Source: Clostridia bacterium (GTDB lineage Bacteria; Bacillota; Clostridia; Oscillospirales; CAG-272). From it: a stretch of DNA of 37,606 nucleotides. Position 1 is the first letter of the stretch. Every line of letters begins with the position of its first letter. A program made the position numbers and the translations under genes. This document shows, piece by piece, positions 1 through 8,924 of this stretch. Below the pieces are notes generated by a model, which was not told where the DNA came from, made no database searches, and saw nothing but the letters and a program-made list of their open reading frames with translations. Where the stretch lies: the NCBI GenBank assembly GCA_024404975.1, contig JAKSPH010000006.1, positions 1 through 37,606 of the forward strand. Reading direction: 5' to 3'.

Positions 1-779
1 AGATCTTCGAACTTCCGGAACTGAAACTTCTTGTCGATGCCATCCAGTCGACCAAATTCATCACAAAAGAAAAAAGCCGGGAACTCATCTCGAAACTCGA
101 AATATTCGCCGGCAGGCATTTATCGGGCGACCTCTCCCGCCAAGTGTACGTGGAAGGCCGTGTCAAGACGATGAACGGAGCGGTCCTCGAAACGGTGGAC
201 GGCATCCACAACGCCATTCGCGAGAAAAAGCAGATCTCCTTCCTTTACTTCACGTATACGCCGCGAAAGACGCGCGAGTACCGCAACGGCGGTCATCCTT
301 ACGTCTGCTCTCCGCTCGCCCTTCTCTGGAACGACGAGAACTACTACCTTGTCGCTTTTGACGAGGCGGCAGGCGTCATCAAACACTTCCGCGTCGATAA
401 AATGGAAAAACTGACGGTTACGAAGAACACGGTTCCGGACAGAGAAGAACTCCGCCGTTTCGATCCTGCCGTCTATTCCGAAAAAGCGTTCGGAATGTAC
501 AACGGAAAAGAGGAACTCGTCGTTCTCGAATGCGCCCCGCGCCTCGCTCCCGTCATCCTCGACCGCTTCGGCTCCGAGCCGACTTTCATTATGCGCGGTG
601 ACAGATTCCGCGTCGCGCTCAAAGTGATGGTCAGCCCCAATTTCTTCTCATGGGTCATGACGTTCGGTGCGGATATGGAGATCGTTTCTCCGGAGAGCGT
701 GCGAGCGGAAATGAAAGAGAAGATCGGTGCGCTATCCGCGCTTTACGGCAACGGCAACACGATTCCCGGAGAAAAATGA
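1..779 (+). CDS. WYL-domain transcriptional regulator (5' partial)
   Basis: The reading frame is open from the left edge (first full codon at 3) to a TGA at 777-779, so the N-terminus, probably a winged-helix DNA-binding domain, is missing. The visible 258 residues start with a helical linker. A WYL domain follows, with the usual pattern of an I-x-F-x-Y strand (about residue 80) and a P-x(n)-NYYLVAF segment (about residues 99-120), in which YYL stands in for the signature WYL. The family are DeoR/YafY-like regulators that sense a nucleic-acid or small-molecule ligand through the WYL fold. An ATG at 144 lies inside the frame and is unlikely to be the true start. The stop overlaps or abuts the HAD gene that follows, so the two are co-transcribed. 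The target is unknown. Confidence 0.85.
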   Translation, partial: IFELPELKLLVDAIQSTKFITKEKSRELISKLEIFAGRHLSGDLSRQVYVEGRVKTMNGAVLETVDGIHNAIREKKQISFLYFTYTPRKTREYRNGGHPYVCSPLALLWNDENYYLVAFDEAAGVIKHFRVDKMEKLTVTKNTVPDREELRRFDPAVYSEKAFGMYNGKEELVVLECAPRLAPVILDRFGSEPTFIMRGDRFRVALKVMVSPNFFSWVMTFGADMEIVSPESVRAEMKEKIGALSALYGNGNTIPGEK

Positions 780-1444
780 TGAAACGTTATTCTGTGCTTT
801 TATTCGACCTTGACGGAACTCTGACCGATCCCGAATCGGGACTGATCAAATCCTTTGTTTACGCCCTCGATCACATGGGGGTGGATTACGGCGATCCCTC
901 GTCGCTCAAACGCTATATCGGTCCGGCGCTGTATACGGAGTGGAAACGGGACTACGGCTTCAATGAGGAAGAAGTTACCCGCGCCCTCGCATATTTCAGA
1001 GAATATTTCGCCCCGTACGGTTGGTGCGATAACCGTATGTTCGACGGCATTCCCGAAATGCTCGACGCCTGCCGTGCCGACGGAAGAAAGATTGCGCTCG
1101 CGACGGCGAAACCCGAAGTGTTCGCAAGAAAGATCCTCGATATGTTCCGTCTGACGGAAAAATTCGACTTTATCGCCGGCGCGGTGGATGAGAAGATCCG
1201 TGATAAGAAGTGGGAAGTCATCGACTACGTTCTGACGCAGTTTCCCGACGTTCCGAGATCCGAATTCCTGATGGTCGGCGACCGCGTGTACGATGCGGAA
1301 GGTGCCGAAAAATGCGGGATCGATTCGCTCGGCGTGCTTTGGGGACAGGGGTCCGCGCAGGAGATCGCGGAAGCGCCGTTCCTTTCCTCCGTGGATTCCG
1401 TATCCGATCTTCCCGCCGCCGTCCGCGCGCTTGAAGAGAAATGA
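779..1444 (+). CDS. HAD-superfamily phosphatase, phosphoglycolate phosphatase-like
   Basis: 221 residues, the usual size for HAD subfamily IA hydrolases of the Gph/PGMB type. Motif I is DLDGT with the nucleophile D10 and acid/base D12; the motif III lysine is K111 (TAKPE); motif IV carries D168 and D172 (GDRVYD). A helical cap lies between motifs I and II. The enzyme should dephosphorylate a small phosphorylated metabolite in the cytoplasm, but the substrate cannot be read from sequence. ATG codons occur at 776 and 779. GGAG at 768-771 gives a 7-nt gap to 779, so I chose 779; starting at 776 would add one Met. It is coupled to the WYL regulator upstream and ends at a terminator shared with rpmF. 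Confidence 0.88.
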   Translation: MKRYSVLLFDLDGTLTDPESGLIKSFVYALDHMGVDYGDPSSLKRYIGPALYTEWKRDYGFNEEEVTRALAYFREYFAPYGWCDNRMFDGIPEMLDACRADGRKIALATAKPEVFARKILDMFRLTEKFDFIAGAVDEKIRDKKWEVIDYVLTQFPDVPRSEFLMVGDRVYDAEGAEKCGIDSLGVLWGQGSAQEIAEAPFLSSVDSVSDLPAAVRALEEK

Positions 1445-1464
1445 CGCCCCCCAAAAAAAGACAA

Positions 1465-1498
1465 TAAAAAAGACGGTGTTTGATACACCGTCTTTTTT
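1465..1498. terminator. Bidirectional intrinsic terminator between HAD gene and rpmF
   Basis: A 9-bp perfect stem (1471-1479 with 1485-1493) encloses a 5-nt loop. It is flanked by an A-run on the left and a T-run on the right, so it can end transcription from both converging genes. Confidence 0.9.
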
Positions 1499-1511
1499 GT
1501 CGCAAAGAAAA

Positions 1512-1709
1512 TTACTTTGCTTCCTTGTCTGCCTTAGCGATAACTTCAACGCCCTTGTAGTAGCCGCAGTTTTTGCAAACACGGTAAGCAAGGTTGTATT
1601 CGCCGCACTGAGGGCATTTAACAAGGCTGGTAGGAGCTTCGAGTTTCCAAACGCTGGAACGTCTCTTCATTTTTCTCGCGTGAGAAACCTTCTTCTTCGG
1701 AACTGCCAT
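1512..1709 (-). CDS. rpmF: Large ribosomal subunit protein bL32
   Basis: 65 residues with the L32 N-terminus (AVPKKKVSHARK) and a four-cysteine zinc ribbon at C32, C35, C45 and C48. It is therefore the zinc-binding (C+) form. L32 is a structural protein of the 50S subunit. The ATG at 1709 is preceded by GGAGG at 1723-1719 with a 9-nt gap. The gene lies 40 nt downstream of yceD in the same direction, the widely conserved yceD-rpmF order. Transcription should come from the yceD promoter and stop at the hairpin at 1465-1498. Confidence 0.97.
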   Translation of the reverse strand: MAVPKKKVSHARKMKRRSSVWKLEAPTSLVKCPQCGEYNLAYRVCKNCGYYKGVEVIAKADKEAK

Positions 1710-1749
1710 TGATGATTACCTCCATAACATACGGATTTGCCGTTGTCTA

Positions 1750-2295
1750 TTATTTATTATTATTTTTTTTCATATCTTCGAGAATCTTCGCGAGGGGCGC
1801 CAATCGGGGATCCGGCTCTTTGAGGGAGCAGGAACAGGTGCCTTCGTTCAAATTCTGTCCGCATTTGGGACAAAGTCCTTTGCAATCCTCACGGCAGAGG
1901 AACCGGACGGGAAATTCCATCTCCAACTGTTCACGCAGTTGTTCGTCCATATCCAGAAAACCGTCTTCAATGATGGCAAAGTCATCCAACTTGTCCTCGG
2001 TCAACTCACCCAAAAGATTTCTCGGTGCCACTGTTTTCTCAAGGTCAAGGGAGAAACTGCCTGTTACGGGAGCGAGGCATCTGCCGCACTGTGCGACGTA
2101 ATCGACAGTGGCGTGGATGACCATTCTCATATAACCGGCGGTGTTGGTGATATCGCCCTTTACCTTCATGGGAGAAGGAAAACTCGTGCCATAAAGGAAA
2201 CCGGATGTGTCGTCGGGATCAATATCCAGCGGCAACTCGTAATCGATGTTCAACAGGCGTTCGCCCGAAAGAAGCGGTCGAAGATCAAGTTTCAC
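1750..2295 (-). CDS. yceD: YceD family protein (DUF177), 23S rRNA accumulation factor
   Basis: 181 residues. YceD/DUF177 proteins are needed for normal 23S rRNA accumulation in bacteria and are nearly always next to rpmF, as here. The sequence has the family's CGRCLAP element in the middle and a cysteine-rich C-terminal region with several C-x(2-4)-C pairs, which suggests metal binding. I chose the GTG at 2295 because GGGAGG (2310-2305) sits 9 nt upstream and the protein then starts with the family-like VKLDLRPLL. An open frame reaches further upstream, to 2373, but it overlaps the predicted transcription start. The gene has its own consensus promoter and a leader of about 75 nt with two hairpins. 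Confidence 0.9.
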   Translation of the reverse strand: MKLDLRPLLSGERLLNIDYELPLDIDPDDTSGFLYGTSFPSPMKVKGDITNTAGYMRMVIHATVDYVAQCGRCLAPVTGSFSLDLEKTVAPRNLLGELTEDKLDDFAIIEDGFLDMDEQLREQLEMEFPVRFLCREDCKGLCPKCGQNLNEGTCSCSLKEPDPRLAPLAKILEDMKKNNNK

Positions 2296-2312
2296 GCACG
2301 GATACCTCCCTG

Positions 2313-2371
2313 CCGCGATGCGCGGTATTCTTGACTTTCGGGCATAGTTTAGGCTATGATCCCAAAGTCGC
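2313..2371 (-). promoter_or_regulatory. Structured 5' leader of yceD-rpmF (two hairpins)
   Basis: Read on the minus strand, GACTTT-GGG and CATAG (2371-2355) pair with CTATG, CCC and AAAGTC (2348-2334). This gives a 14-bp stem-loop with a 6-nt loop, a 2-nt bulge and a 1-nt bulge. A second hairpin (CCGCG/CGCGG, 3-nt loop, 2325-2313) ends two bases before the GGGAGG ribosome site. The structure lies between the predicted transcription start (about 2372) and the GTG. No named family is recognised; autoregulation by L32 or YceD is only a guess. Confidence 0.5.
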
Positions 2372-2378
2372 ACGATAT

Positions 2379-2407
2379 ATTATAATCTATTCCTGCTGTC
2401 TTGTCAA
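2379..2407 (-). promoter_or_regulatory. Sigma-A promoter for yceD-rpmF
   Basis: Perfect consensus on the minus strand: TTGACA (2407-2402), a 17-bp spacer, and TATAAT (2384-2379). Confidence 0.92.
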
Positions 2408-2489
2408 GGGCTTTTGCGATTTTTCGGCAGATTTTTTTCGTCAAACCACCGCCTTAAATATTTATATTATATAGAGTTCCTCTTTTCTC

Positions 2490-2518
2490 TTTACAAACCG
2501 GGAAAAATATGCTATAAT
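2490..2518 (+). promoter_or_regulatory. Sigma-A promoter for the pseudouridine synthase gene
   Basis: TTTACA (2490-2495), 17-bp spacer, TATAAT (2513-2518), about 33 nt upstream of the GTG start. No separate promoter is evident before tex, so tex is probably transcribed from here as well. Confidence 0.85.
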
Positions 2519-2551
2519 TATGAGGTAAAAATCCGCATTTTGGAGCCGACC

Positions 2552-3256
2552 GTGAGAATTGATAAGTTTATGACGGAAGCGGGGCTTCTGTCGAGAAAAG
2601 AATGTGCCGCCGCCGTCAAGCGGGGACTGATCGCGATCGACGGTGTCCCGGCAAAGAACGCCGCAGATCACATAGATCCCGAAAAGGTCACGGTGACCTA
2701 CCGCGGGGAAACCGTGGAGTACCGCGCGTTCACCTATCTTATGCTCAATAAACCCGCAGGGTACGTCAGTGCGACGGACGACAGATTTCTCCCTTACGTC
2801 GTGGAACTCGTGTCCCCGCAACTGCAGAAGATCGGACTGTTTCCCGCGGGACGTCTTGACCGCGATACGACGGGACTTCTCGTTCTGACGAACGACGGAA
2901 AACTCGCCCACGCCCTTCTGACGCCGCGCCATCACGTGGAGAAAAAATACCGCTTCACTTGCGAGAGTCCGCTTTCCCCCGACGCGGAAGCGAGGTTTGC
3001 CGCAGGACTCACCATCGGAGATTACGAATGTAAACCCGCCGTGCTTGAGGCGGATGCCGACCGCATGGGAGGCATCATCACCCTGACCGAGGGAAAATAC
3101 CATCAGATCAAGAGAATGCTCTTCGCCGTGGACAACGCCTGCACTTCTCTGTGCAGGATCTCGTTCGGCAACATCCCTCTCGATGAAACCCTCGCACCGG
3201 GAGAATACCGTTTCCTCACCGCGGAGGAGATCGCCTCGCTCAAAGCGCAGGCATAA
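2552..3256 (+). CDS. RsuA-family rRNA pseudouridine synthase
   Basis: 234 residues. An N-terminal S4 RNA-binding domain (about 1-60, starting RIDKFMTEAGLLSRKEC) is followed by the RsuA/RluB/E/F catalytic domain. The GRLDRDTTGLL motif near residue 100 carries the catalytic aspartate. The domain order and size match RsuA, which makes pseudouridine 516 in 16S rRNA, but a RluB-type 23S target cannot be excluded. The GTG at 2552 is set by GGAG at 2542-2545 and by the S4 domain beginning directly after it. The open frame extends upstream to 2414, but that part overlaps the promoter. tex follows 40 nt later. Confidence 0.92.
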   Translation: MRIDKFMTEAGLLSRKECAAAVKRGLIAIDGVPAKNAADHIDPEKVTVTYRGETVEYRAFTYLMLNKPAGYVSATDDRFLPYVVELVSPQLQKIGLFPAGRLDRDTTGLLVLTNDGKLAHALLTPRHHVEKKYRFTCESPLSPDAEARFAAGLTIGDYECKPAVLEADADRMGGIITLTEGKYHQIKRMLFAVDNACTSLCRISFGNIPLDETLAPGEYRFLTAEEIASLKAQA

Positions 3257-3296
3257 CAAAGTTCAAGAGCCGAAAGGCAGAATATAAGGAGCCATT

Positions 3297-5477
3297 ATGG
3301 AAATCATCAAAGTATTAGCCCAAGAATTCAATCTCAAGGAAAAACAGGTGGAAGATACCGTCGCCCTCATGGACGAAGGCAACACCATCCCCTTTATTTC
3401 CCGTTACCGCAAGGAAGTAACGGGCGGTCTTGAGGACGTCACCCTCCGTGATCTTTTCGACAGACTGACTTACCTTCGTAAGATGGACGACAGAAGAAAC
3501 GAGATTTCCTCTCTGATCGACGGACAGGGAAAACTCACGCCGGAAATCACCTTCGCACTGAACAACGCAAAGACGCTTGTCGAACTGGAGGACATCTACC
3601 GTCCCTATAAACCCAAGCGCACGACACGCGCTTCCATCGCGAGAGCGAAAGGACTTGAACCCCTCGCACAGTATATCCTCGAACAGCGCGACGTTTACGA
3701 AACCCCGATCGACGTTTACGCGGAACAGTTTATCAGCACGGAAGAGGGTAAGGAAGTTCCCGATGCCGCCGCCGCTCTTCAAGGCGCTTCCGACATCATC
3801 GCGGAGGACGTTTCCAACGATGCCGAGATCCGCAAACTTCTCCGTGAATTCACGACCAATTACGGTTCCGTTACCACGAAAGCCGCAAAGGACGAGCCTT
3901 CGGTCTATGAGAATTATTACGACTTCTCCGAGCCGATCAGGAAACTCCGCGGCCACCGTGTCCTCGCCATCAACCGCGGCGAGAACGAGGAATTCCTCAA
4001 AGTTTCCGTCACCCTCCCCGAAGAGGACGGAATCGCACAACTCGTTTCCCGCGTCATCACTAACAAGCAGTCGCCCGCGCTCCCGTACCTTATGGCGACC
4101 TTGACGGATGCCTATGAGCGCCTTTTGTTCCCCGCGATCGAGCGCGAGATCAGAACCTCTCTCTTTGACGACGCAGCGGAAGGCGCGCTCAAAGTCTTTG
4201 CCGAAAACCTCCGCAACCTCCTTCTCGTATCTCCCCTCAAAGGAAAGACCGTCCTCGGTTACGATCCGGGTTATGCCCACGGTTGCAAACTTGCCGTCGT
4301 CGATAAGATCGGTAAAGTATTGGATACCGCCGTTATCTATCCCACGAAGCCGAGAAGCGAGATCGAAAAGAGCAAGGCGATCGTTCTCCGTCTGATCAAT
4401 AAATACGGTGTCGACGTCGTTTCCATCGGAAACGGTACCGCGTCCCGTGAGTCCGAACAGTTCATCGCCGAGCAGGTCATCGCAGATCCCACCTGCCGCC
4501 GCGGTGTCAAATATACCATTGTTTCCGAAGCGGGTGCTTCCGTGTACTCCGCCTCTCCCCTCGCCGTTGAGGAATTTCCCGATTACGATGTTATGCAGAG
4601 AAGTGCGATCTCCATTGCCCGCCGTTTGCAGGATCCTCTGGCAGAACTTGTAAAGATCGAGCCGAAAGCCATCGGTGTCGGTCAGTATCAGCACGATATG
4701 AAGGAAGCGCGTCTGAACGAGGCACTCGGCGGTGTCGTCGAGGATTGCGTAAACGGTGTCGGCGTTGACATCAATACCGCCTCTTTCTCACTGCTCTCCT
4801 ACGTTTCCGGTATCAATACCGCCGCCGCGAAGAACATCGTGAAATTCAGAGAAGAGAACGGCGAGTTCAGAAGCCGTGCACAGATTCTCAAAGTGCCGAA
4901 GATCGGCGCGAAAGCATACACCCAGTGTGCCGGATTCCTCCGTATCCCCGGTGCCGCCGAAGTGCTGGATTCCACGGGCGTACACCCCGAATCCTACGAT
5001 ATCGTCAGAAATCTCCTTGCGAGATTCAAATACACCACCGAGGACGTCCGTTCCGGCAATATGACCTTGCTCCGCTTCCAGGTTGAGAAGTACGGAAAAG
5101 CCAAACTCGCCGCCGAACTCGGTTGCGGTGAACCCACCCTTGAAGACATCATCAAGGAACTTGAAAAGCCCGGCAGAGATATCCGTGACGACGCACCCGC
5201 TCCCATTCTTTCGACCGAAGTCCTTTCCATCGAGGATCTCAAACCCGAGATGGTACTGAAGGGAACCGTCCGTAACGTCGTTGACTTCGGATGCTTCGTC
5301 GACATCGGCGTGCATCACGACGGACTTCTCCACATTTCCGAAATGTGCGACAGATTCATCAAACATCCCTCCGAGATGTACTCGGTCGGCGACGTCATCG
5401 ACGTTCGCATCAAAGCGGTGGACGTTCAGAAACACCGCATCTCCCTCACCAGAAAAGGTATGGGCGATAATAAATAA
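3297..5477 (+). CDS. tex: Tex-family RNA-binding transcription accessory protein
   Basis: 726 residues, normal for Tex. In order: the helical Tex N-terminal region (about 1-190, with ISRYRKEVTGGLE near residue 35), an RNase-H-like YqgF domain (about 320-440, starting GYDPGYAHGCKLAVVD), tandem helix-hairpin-helix segments (about 495-560), and a C-terminal S1 domain (about 650-722, GTVRNVVDFGCFVDIG). Tex binds nucleic acids and associates with transcribing RNA polymerase and ribosomes; its exact role varies between species. AAGGAG sits just before the ATG. Co-transcription with the upstream pseudouridine synthase is likely. Confidence 0.95.
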   Translation: MEIIKVLAQEFNLKEKQVEDTVALMDEGNTIPFISRYRKEVTGGLEDVTLRDLFDRLTYLRKMDDRRNEISSLIDGQGKLTPEITFALNNAKTLVELEDIYRPYKPKRTTRASIARAKGLEPLAQYILEQRDVYETPIDVYAEQFISTEEGKEVPDAAAALQGASDIIAEDVSNDAEIRKLLREFTTNYGSVTTKAAKDEPSVYENYYDFSEPIRKLRGHRVLAINRGENEEFLKVSVTLPEEDGIAQLVSRVITNKQSPALPYLMATLTDAYERLLFPAIEREIRTSLFDDAAEGALKVFAENLRNLLLVSPLKGKTVLGYDPGYAHGCKLAVVDKIGKVLDTAVIYPTKPRSEIEKSKAIVLRLINKYGVDVVSIGNGTASRESEQFIAEQVIADPTCRRGVKYTIVSEAGASVYSASPLAVEEFPDYDVMQRSAISIARRLQDPLAELVKIEPKAIGVGQYQHDMKEARLNEALGGVVEDCVNGVGVDINTASFSLLSYVSGINTAAAKNIVKFREENGEFRSRAQILKVPKIGAKAYTQCAGFLRIPGAAEVLDSTGVHPESYDIVRNLLARFKYTTEDVRSGNMTLLRFQVEKYGKAKLAAELGCGEPTLEDIIKELEKPGRDIRDDAPAPILSTEVLSIEDLKPEMVLKGTVRNVVDFGCFVDIGVHHDGLLHISEMCDRFIKHPSEMYSVGDVIDVRIKAVDVQKHRISLTRKGMGDNK

Positions 5478-5497
5478 GATAAAAGCGAGGTGCTACC

Positions 5498-6370
5498 GTG
5501 TTCGGATACGTCAAGCCGTCGAAACCCGACCTGCTGATGCGGGACTATGAGTTTTACCGCAGGACATACTGCGGTGTTTGCCGTGCCTTGAAATCCGAAA
5601 CCGGCGCATTCTCCCATGCGTTTCTCACCTATGACAGTGTGTATCTCGCCTTGATCCGGATGCTGTATATCCCCGACGGGGCGTTCGGCGTTCGGAAGGT
5701 GCATTGTGCCGTCCGTCCGGTGCGCGGTTGCTACGCGCTCAAACCCAACGATGCCCTCACGTATACCGCGCGGGCGTTTATGTGCCTGTCGTACCATAAA
5801 CTGTTGGACGACCTGCACGACGAACCGGCGGCGAAACGCGCCGCGATCGTGCCGATCCGCCCTGTGATGGCACGGGCGAGAAAACGTGCCGATCTGCCCG
5901 AACTCGATCGGATCATCACCGAGGAACTCGCCGCGATTTCACGTTTGGAACGCGAGAACTCCCCCTCCGTGGACGAGGGCGGGGAACACTTCGGCGCTCT
6001 GCTCGGCAGAGTCTTCTCCGAAGGACTGACGGGCGCGGACGCGCGGATCACGCATGAGATCGGTTTCCATCTCGGAAAATTCATCTACGCTGCCGATGCC
6101 GCCGAGGATTATGAGAAAGACAAAAAGCACGGCGTGTATAACCCCTTCGTCGCCCTGTACGGCGGGGACACGTTGACAAAAGAAAGCAAGACGGCGATCC
6201 ATACGGGGCTTTTGCTGGAAGCCGAAGCGATCGGCAGAGCCGTAGAGCTTCTGCCGTTCGGAAGCCGTCAGACCATTGCCCGTCTGGTCCGCAATATCAC
6301 CTACGACGGGCTGAAAGCACGAGTTGATTTTTTGATAAAGGAGGACGAATCCGTTGAAAGATCCCTATGA
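5498..6370 (+). CDS. DUF5685 family protein
   Basis: 290 residues. The N-terminus has the family pattern: an aromatic-rich [16 protein letters not shown] with C25 and C28 close together, then predicted helices. Near residues 197-212 lies an acidic stretch, [11 protein letters not shown] followed by KKHGVYNPF. Its spaced aspartates recall the metal-binding segment of all-helical isoprenoid synthases; this is a resemblance only. No signal peptide is visible. The GTG start at 5498 has GCGAGG upstream. The gene overlaps the following J-protein by 17 bp, and the same pairing is common in Clostridia as I recall it. The function is unknown. A metal-dependent or prenyl-related role is speculative. 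Confidence 0.8.
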   Translation: MFGYVKPSKPDLLMRDYEFYRRTYCGVCRALKSETGAFSHAFLTYDSVYLALIRMLYIPDGAFGVRKVHCAVRPVRGCYALKPNDALTYTARAFMCLSYHKLLDDLHDEPAAKRAAIVPIRPVMARARKRADLPELDRIITEELAAISRLERENSPSVDEGGEHFGALLGRVFSEGLTGADARITHEIGFHLGKFIYAADAAEDYEKDKKHGVYNPFVALYGGDTLTKESKTAIHTGLLLEAEAIGRAVELLPFGSRQTIARLVRNITYDGLKARVDFLIKEDESVERSL

Positions 6371-6977
6371 GGTACTCGGTATCGGCAGAGATGCCACCGA
6401 CGAAGAAGTCAAGAGCGCCTACCGCACTCTGGCAAAGAAGTACCACCCCGACAACTACGGACCGGACAACCCCTTGAAAGACCTCGCGGAAGAAAAAATG
6501 CAGGAGGTCAACGCCGCTTACGACGAGATCCTAAAGCAACGCGCCGAAGGACAGGACGGCGGTTATTCTTCCGAAAATCAGTACTCCTACGGAGGGGACG
6601 AAAACCGCTCAAGCGGCGTTTACGCCGAGATCCGTCGGGCATTGAACGCCAAACGTTTCGGCGAGGCGGAACGGCTTCTGAATACCGTGGCAAAGGACGA
6701 CAGAACGCCGGAGTGGCATTTCTTAAACAGCCTTGTCCTCGTTCGCCGCGGCAGAATGAACGACGCGATGCGTGAACTTGAGATCGCGTGCAACGCCGAA
6801 CCCGACAACCTCGAATACCAAAAGGCGAAAGAGATGTTCAACACCAAGGCGCGCGGGTACGGAAGTACCTACTACGGCGACGGTCCTTCCCGTTCGGGCG
6901 CAGGCTGCGACGTGTGTGATATCTGCCTCACGTGGATGGTCTGCGACTGCATCTGCGATATGTTGCGCTGCCTATGA
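6354..6977 (+). CDS. J-domain protein with cysteine-rich C-terminus
   Basis: 207 residues starting with TTG at 6354, chosen because AAAGGAGGA (6338-6346) precedes it and the J domain begins at once. Residues 1-65 form a J domain with HPD at 31-33, so it should stimulate the ATPase of a DnaK-type chaperone. There is no G/F region, DnaJ zinc domain or client-binding domain. Instead a TPR-like helical segment (about 90-165) is followed by a Gly/Ser/Tyr linker and a tail with seven cysteines in the last 23 residues. The tail could bind metal, be lipidated or sit at a membrane. This is a specialised co-chaperone, not DnaJ itself. It overlaps DUF5685 upstream and shares ATGA with the membrane protein downstream. 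Confidence 0.88.
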   Translation: MKDPYEVLGIGRDATDEEVKSAYRTLAKKYHPDNYGPDNPLKDLAEEKMQEVNAAYDEILKQRAEGQDGGYSSENQYSYGGDENRSSGVYAEIRRALNAKRFGEAERLLNTVAKDDRTPEWHFLNSLVLVRRGRMNDAMRELEIACNAEPDNLEYQKAKEMFNTKARGYGSTYYGDGPSRSGAGCDVCDICLTWMVCDCICDMLRCL

Positions 6978-7543
6978 AAGAAACGAAAAAACTCACGCTC
7001 TCCTCTGTGATCTGCGCCCTCAACGTGGCGCTCCTCGCGCTCGGTGCGGCGTTCGAAACCCTGGATCTCACCATCTGCGCTCTGACCTCGCTCACGATCG
7101 TGTTTCTCTGTATCGAAGTGCGCGGTGCTTATCCGGTCGGCGCGTGGCTGGTCACCTCGGTACTGACCTTTATTTTCTTCCCCGGCAAAGCCATTTGGGC
7201 GGAATACTTCCTTGTGTTCGGAAGTTATCCGATCGCCAAAGACAAGATCGAGCGGTTGCCGCGGGTGTTCCGCGTCCTGCTCAAACTCTGTTTCTTCTTC
7301 GTTTCCGTGACGGCGATACTCTGGCTGTTCGGCGGACTCTTCGGAATGCCCGTGTTCGGCTCGGAAGAGAACGTTTCCGAATTCTTCTTCGGTCTGTTTC
7401 CGAACCTCTCCTACGGCGTGAAACTCGGTATGATCTACGGCGTGTGCCTCGTCTGCGGTGTCGCCTACGATCTGTTCATCAACGTTTCGCTCCGTCTGTA
7501 TTTTTGGAAATACCGCCCGAAGTTCGCAAGATTCTTAAAATGA
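6974..7543 (+). CDS. Conserved membrane protein, possibly ECF S-component-like
   Basis: 189 residues with about five or six hydrophobic segments. It begins [20 protein letters not shown], a start typical of small multi-pass proteins such as ECF transporter S-components. No ECF ATPase or T-component lies nearby, so the transport idea is weak. The ATG at 6974 shares ATGA with the stop of the J-protein, showing translational coupling. rimO starts 25 nt downstream. The function is unknown; context suggests it works with the DUF5685/J-protein pair. Confidence 0.7.
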   Translation: MKETKKLTLSSVICALNVALLALGAAFETLDLTICALTSLTIVFLCIEVRGAYPVGAWLVTSVLTFIFFPGKAIWAEYFLVFGSYPIAKDKIERLPRVFRVLLKLCFFFVSVTAILWLFGGLFGMPVFGSEENVSEFFFGLFPNLSYGVKLGMIYGVCLVCGVAYDLFINVSLRLYFWKYRPKFARFLK

Positions 7544-7568
7544 TTTTTCTCTCTGAAAGGATTTCTAT

Positions 7569-8909
7569 ATGACAAAAGTCGGATTTGTTTCCCTCGGTTG
7601 CTCCAAGAACCTCGTGGACACCGAAGTAATGCTCCGCAACCTTCACGATGCCGGTTTCGAGATCACGCCGGAGGAAACCGAAGCGGAGATCGTCGTGATC
7701 AACACCTGCGGTTTCATCGAGAGCGCGAAGAAAGAGTCCATCGACAATATTCTCGACATCGCGTGGCTCAAAAGGAACGGAAATTGTAAACATATCATTG
7801 CAACGGGATGCCTTGTCGAGCGCTACCGTGAAGAAGTGATGAAAGAGATGCCCGAAGTTGATGCGCTGATCGGTGTCGGCTCGCTCTCCCATATCGCCGA
7901 TGCCTGCCGCGCCGTAATGCGCGGGGAGAAGTACGTTTCCTTCGACGATAAGGAAACCTCTCCCCTCGGCGGCGACCGCCTGCTCACCACGCCCGAACAT
8001 ATGGCTTATCTCAAGATCGCCGAAGGATGCGACAACCGCTGCACTTACTGTGCGATCCCTCTCATCCGCGGCAAGATGCGTTCCCGCACCGTTGAGGACA
8101 TTGTGAAAGAAGCGAAAGACCTCGACGCGATGGGTGTGAAAGAACTCAACCTCATCGCGCAGGACACATCCCGCTACGGCTTGGATCTGTACGGCGAGTA
8201 CAGCCTTGTCCGCCTTGTCCGCGAGATCTGCCGTGAAACCTCAATTCCGTGGATCCGTCTGTTGTATTGCTACCCCGACAAGATCACCGACGAACTCATT
8301 GAAGAAATGCGGACGAACGACCGTCTTGTCAAATATATGGACATCCCCATGCAACATATCTCCGACCGCGTTCTTGACCGTATGAACCGCCACGGCGGCT
8401 CCGCGTTGATCCGTGAAACCGTCAAAAAACTCCGTGAGCGCGTCCCCGGTATCGTTCTTCGCACCACCGCCATGGTCGGCTTCCCCGGCGAGACTGAGGA
8501 AGATTTCGAGGAACTCTGCGCATTTGTCAAAGAGTCAAAATTCGATCGTTTCGGCGCCTTCACCTATTCTCCCGAAGAGGGTACGGCTGCTGCCGGATTC
8601 CCCGATCAGATCGACGAGCAGGTCAAGCAGGACCGATACGATATTCTCATGCAAACCCAACTTACCGTGACCGAGGAACTCAACGCGAAGAAAGTCGGAA
8701 CCACGCTGAAAGTACTTTGCGAGGACTACGATGCCGTCGCCGAGGTTCACTACGGCAGAAGTTACGCCGATGCTCCCGACGTGGACGGTAAGATCTATTT
8801 CACATCCTCCGAACGCATCCCCGCCGGAACCTTCGTTGACGTCAGAATCACCGAAGCGATGGATTACGACCTTGTCGGTCACCGCATCGGCAAGAAAAAA
8901 TCCAAATAA
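7569..8909 (+). CDS. rimO: Ribosomal protein uS12 methylthiotransferase RimO
   Basis: 446 residues, full length. The N-terminal UPF0004 domain carries three iron-sulfur cysteines (C11, C47, C81). The radical-SAM core has C154, C158 and C161 (C-x3-C-x2-C), followed by IPLIRGKMRSR. A C-terminal TRAM domain ends the protein. RimO adds a methylthio group to an aspartate of ribosomal protein S12 using two 4Fe-4S clusters and SAM. The start GFVSLGCSKNLVDTE is typical of RimO and not of the tRNA enzyme MiaB. AAAGGA precedes the ATG. The gene sits in the DUF5685-to-oxidoreductase transcription unit, 15 nt before pgsA. Confidence 0.96.
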   Translation: MTKVGFVSLGCSKNLVDTEVMLRNLHDAGFEITPEETEAEIVVINTCGFIESAKKESIDNILDIAWLKRNGNCKHIIATGCLVERYREEVMKEMPEVDALIGVGSLSHIADACRAVMRGEKYVSFDDKETSPLGGDRLLTTPEHMAYLKIAEGCDNRCTYCAIPLIRGKMRSRTVEDIVKEAKDLDAMGVKELNLIAQDTSRYGLDLYGEYSLVRLVREICRETSIPWIRLLYCYPDKITDELIEEMRTNDRLVKYMDIPMQHISDRVLDRMNRHGGSALIRETVKKLRERVPGIVLRTTAMVGFPGETEEDFEELCAFVKESKFDRFGAFTYSPEEGTAAAGFPDQIDEQVKQDRYDILMQTQLTVTEELNAKKVGTTLKVLCEDYDAVAEVHYGRSYADAPDVDGKIYFTSSERIPAGTFVDVRITEAMDYDLVGHRIGKKKSK

Positions 8910-8924
8910 AAAGGAAAACGACTT

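Noticed and set aside
1293..1712. A 139-residue plus-strand frame across the end of the HAD gene and rpmF
   Set aside because: It runs through a terminator and covers rpmF on the other strand; the product has no family look.
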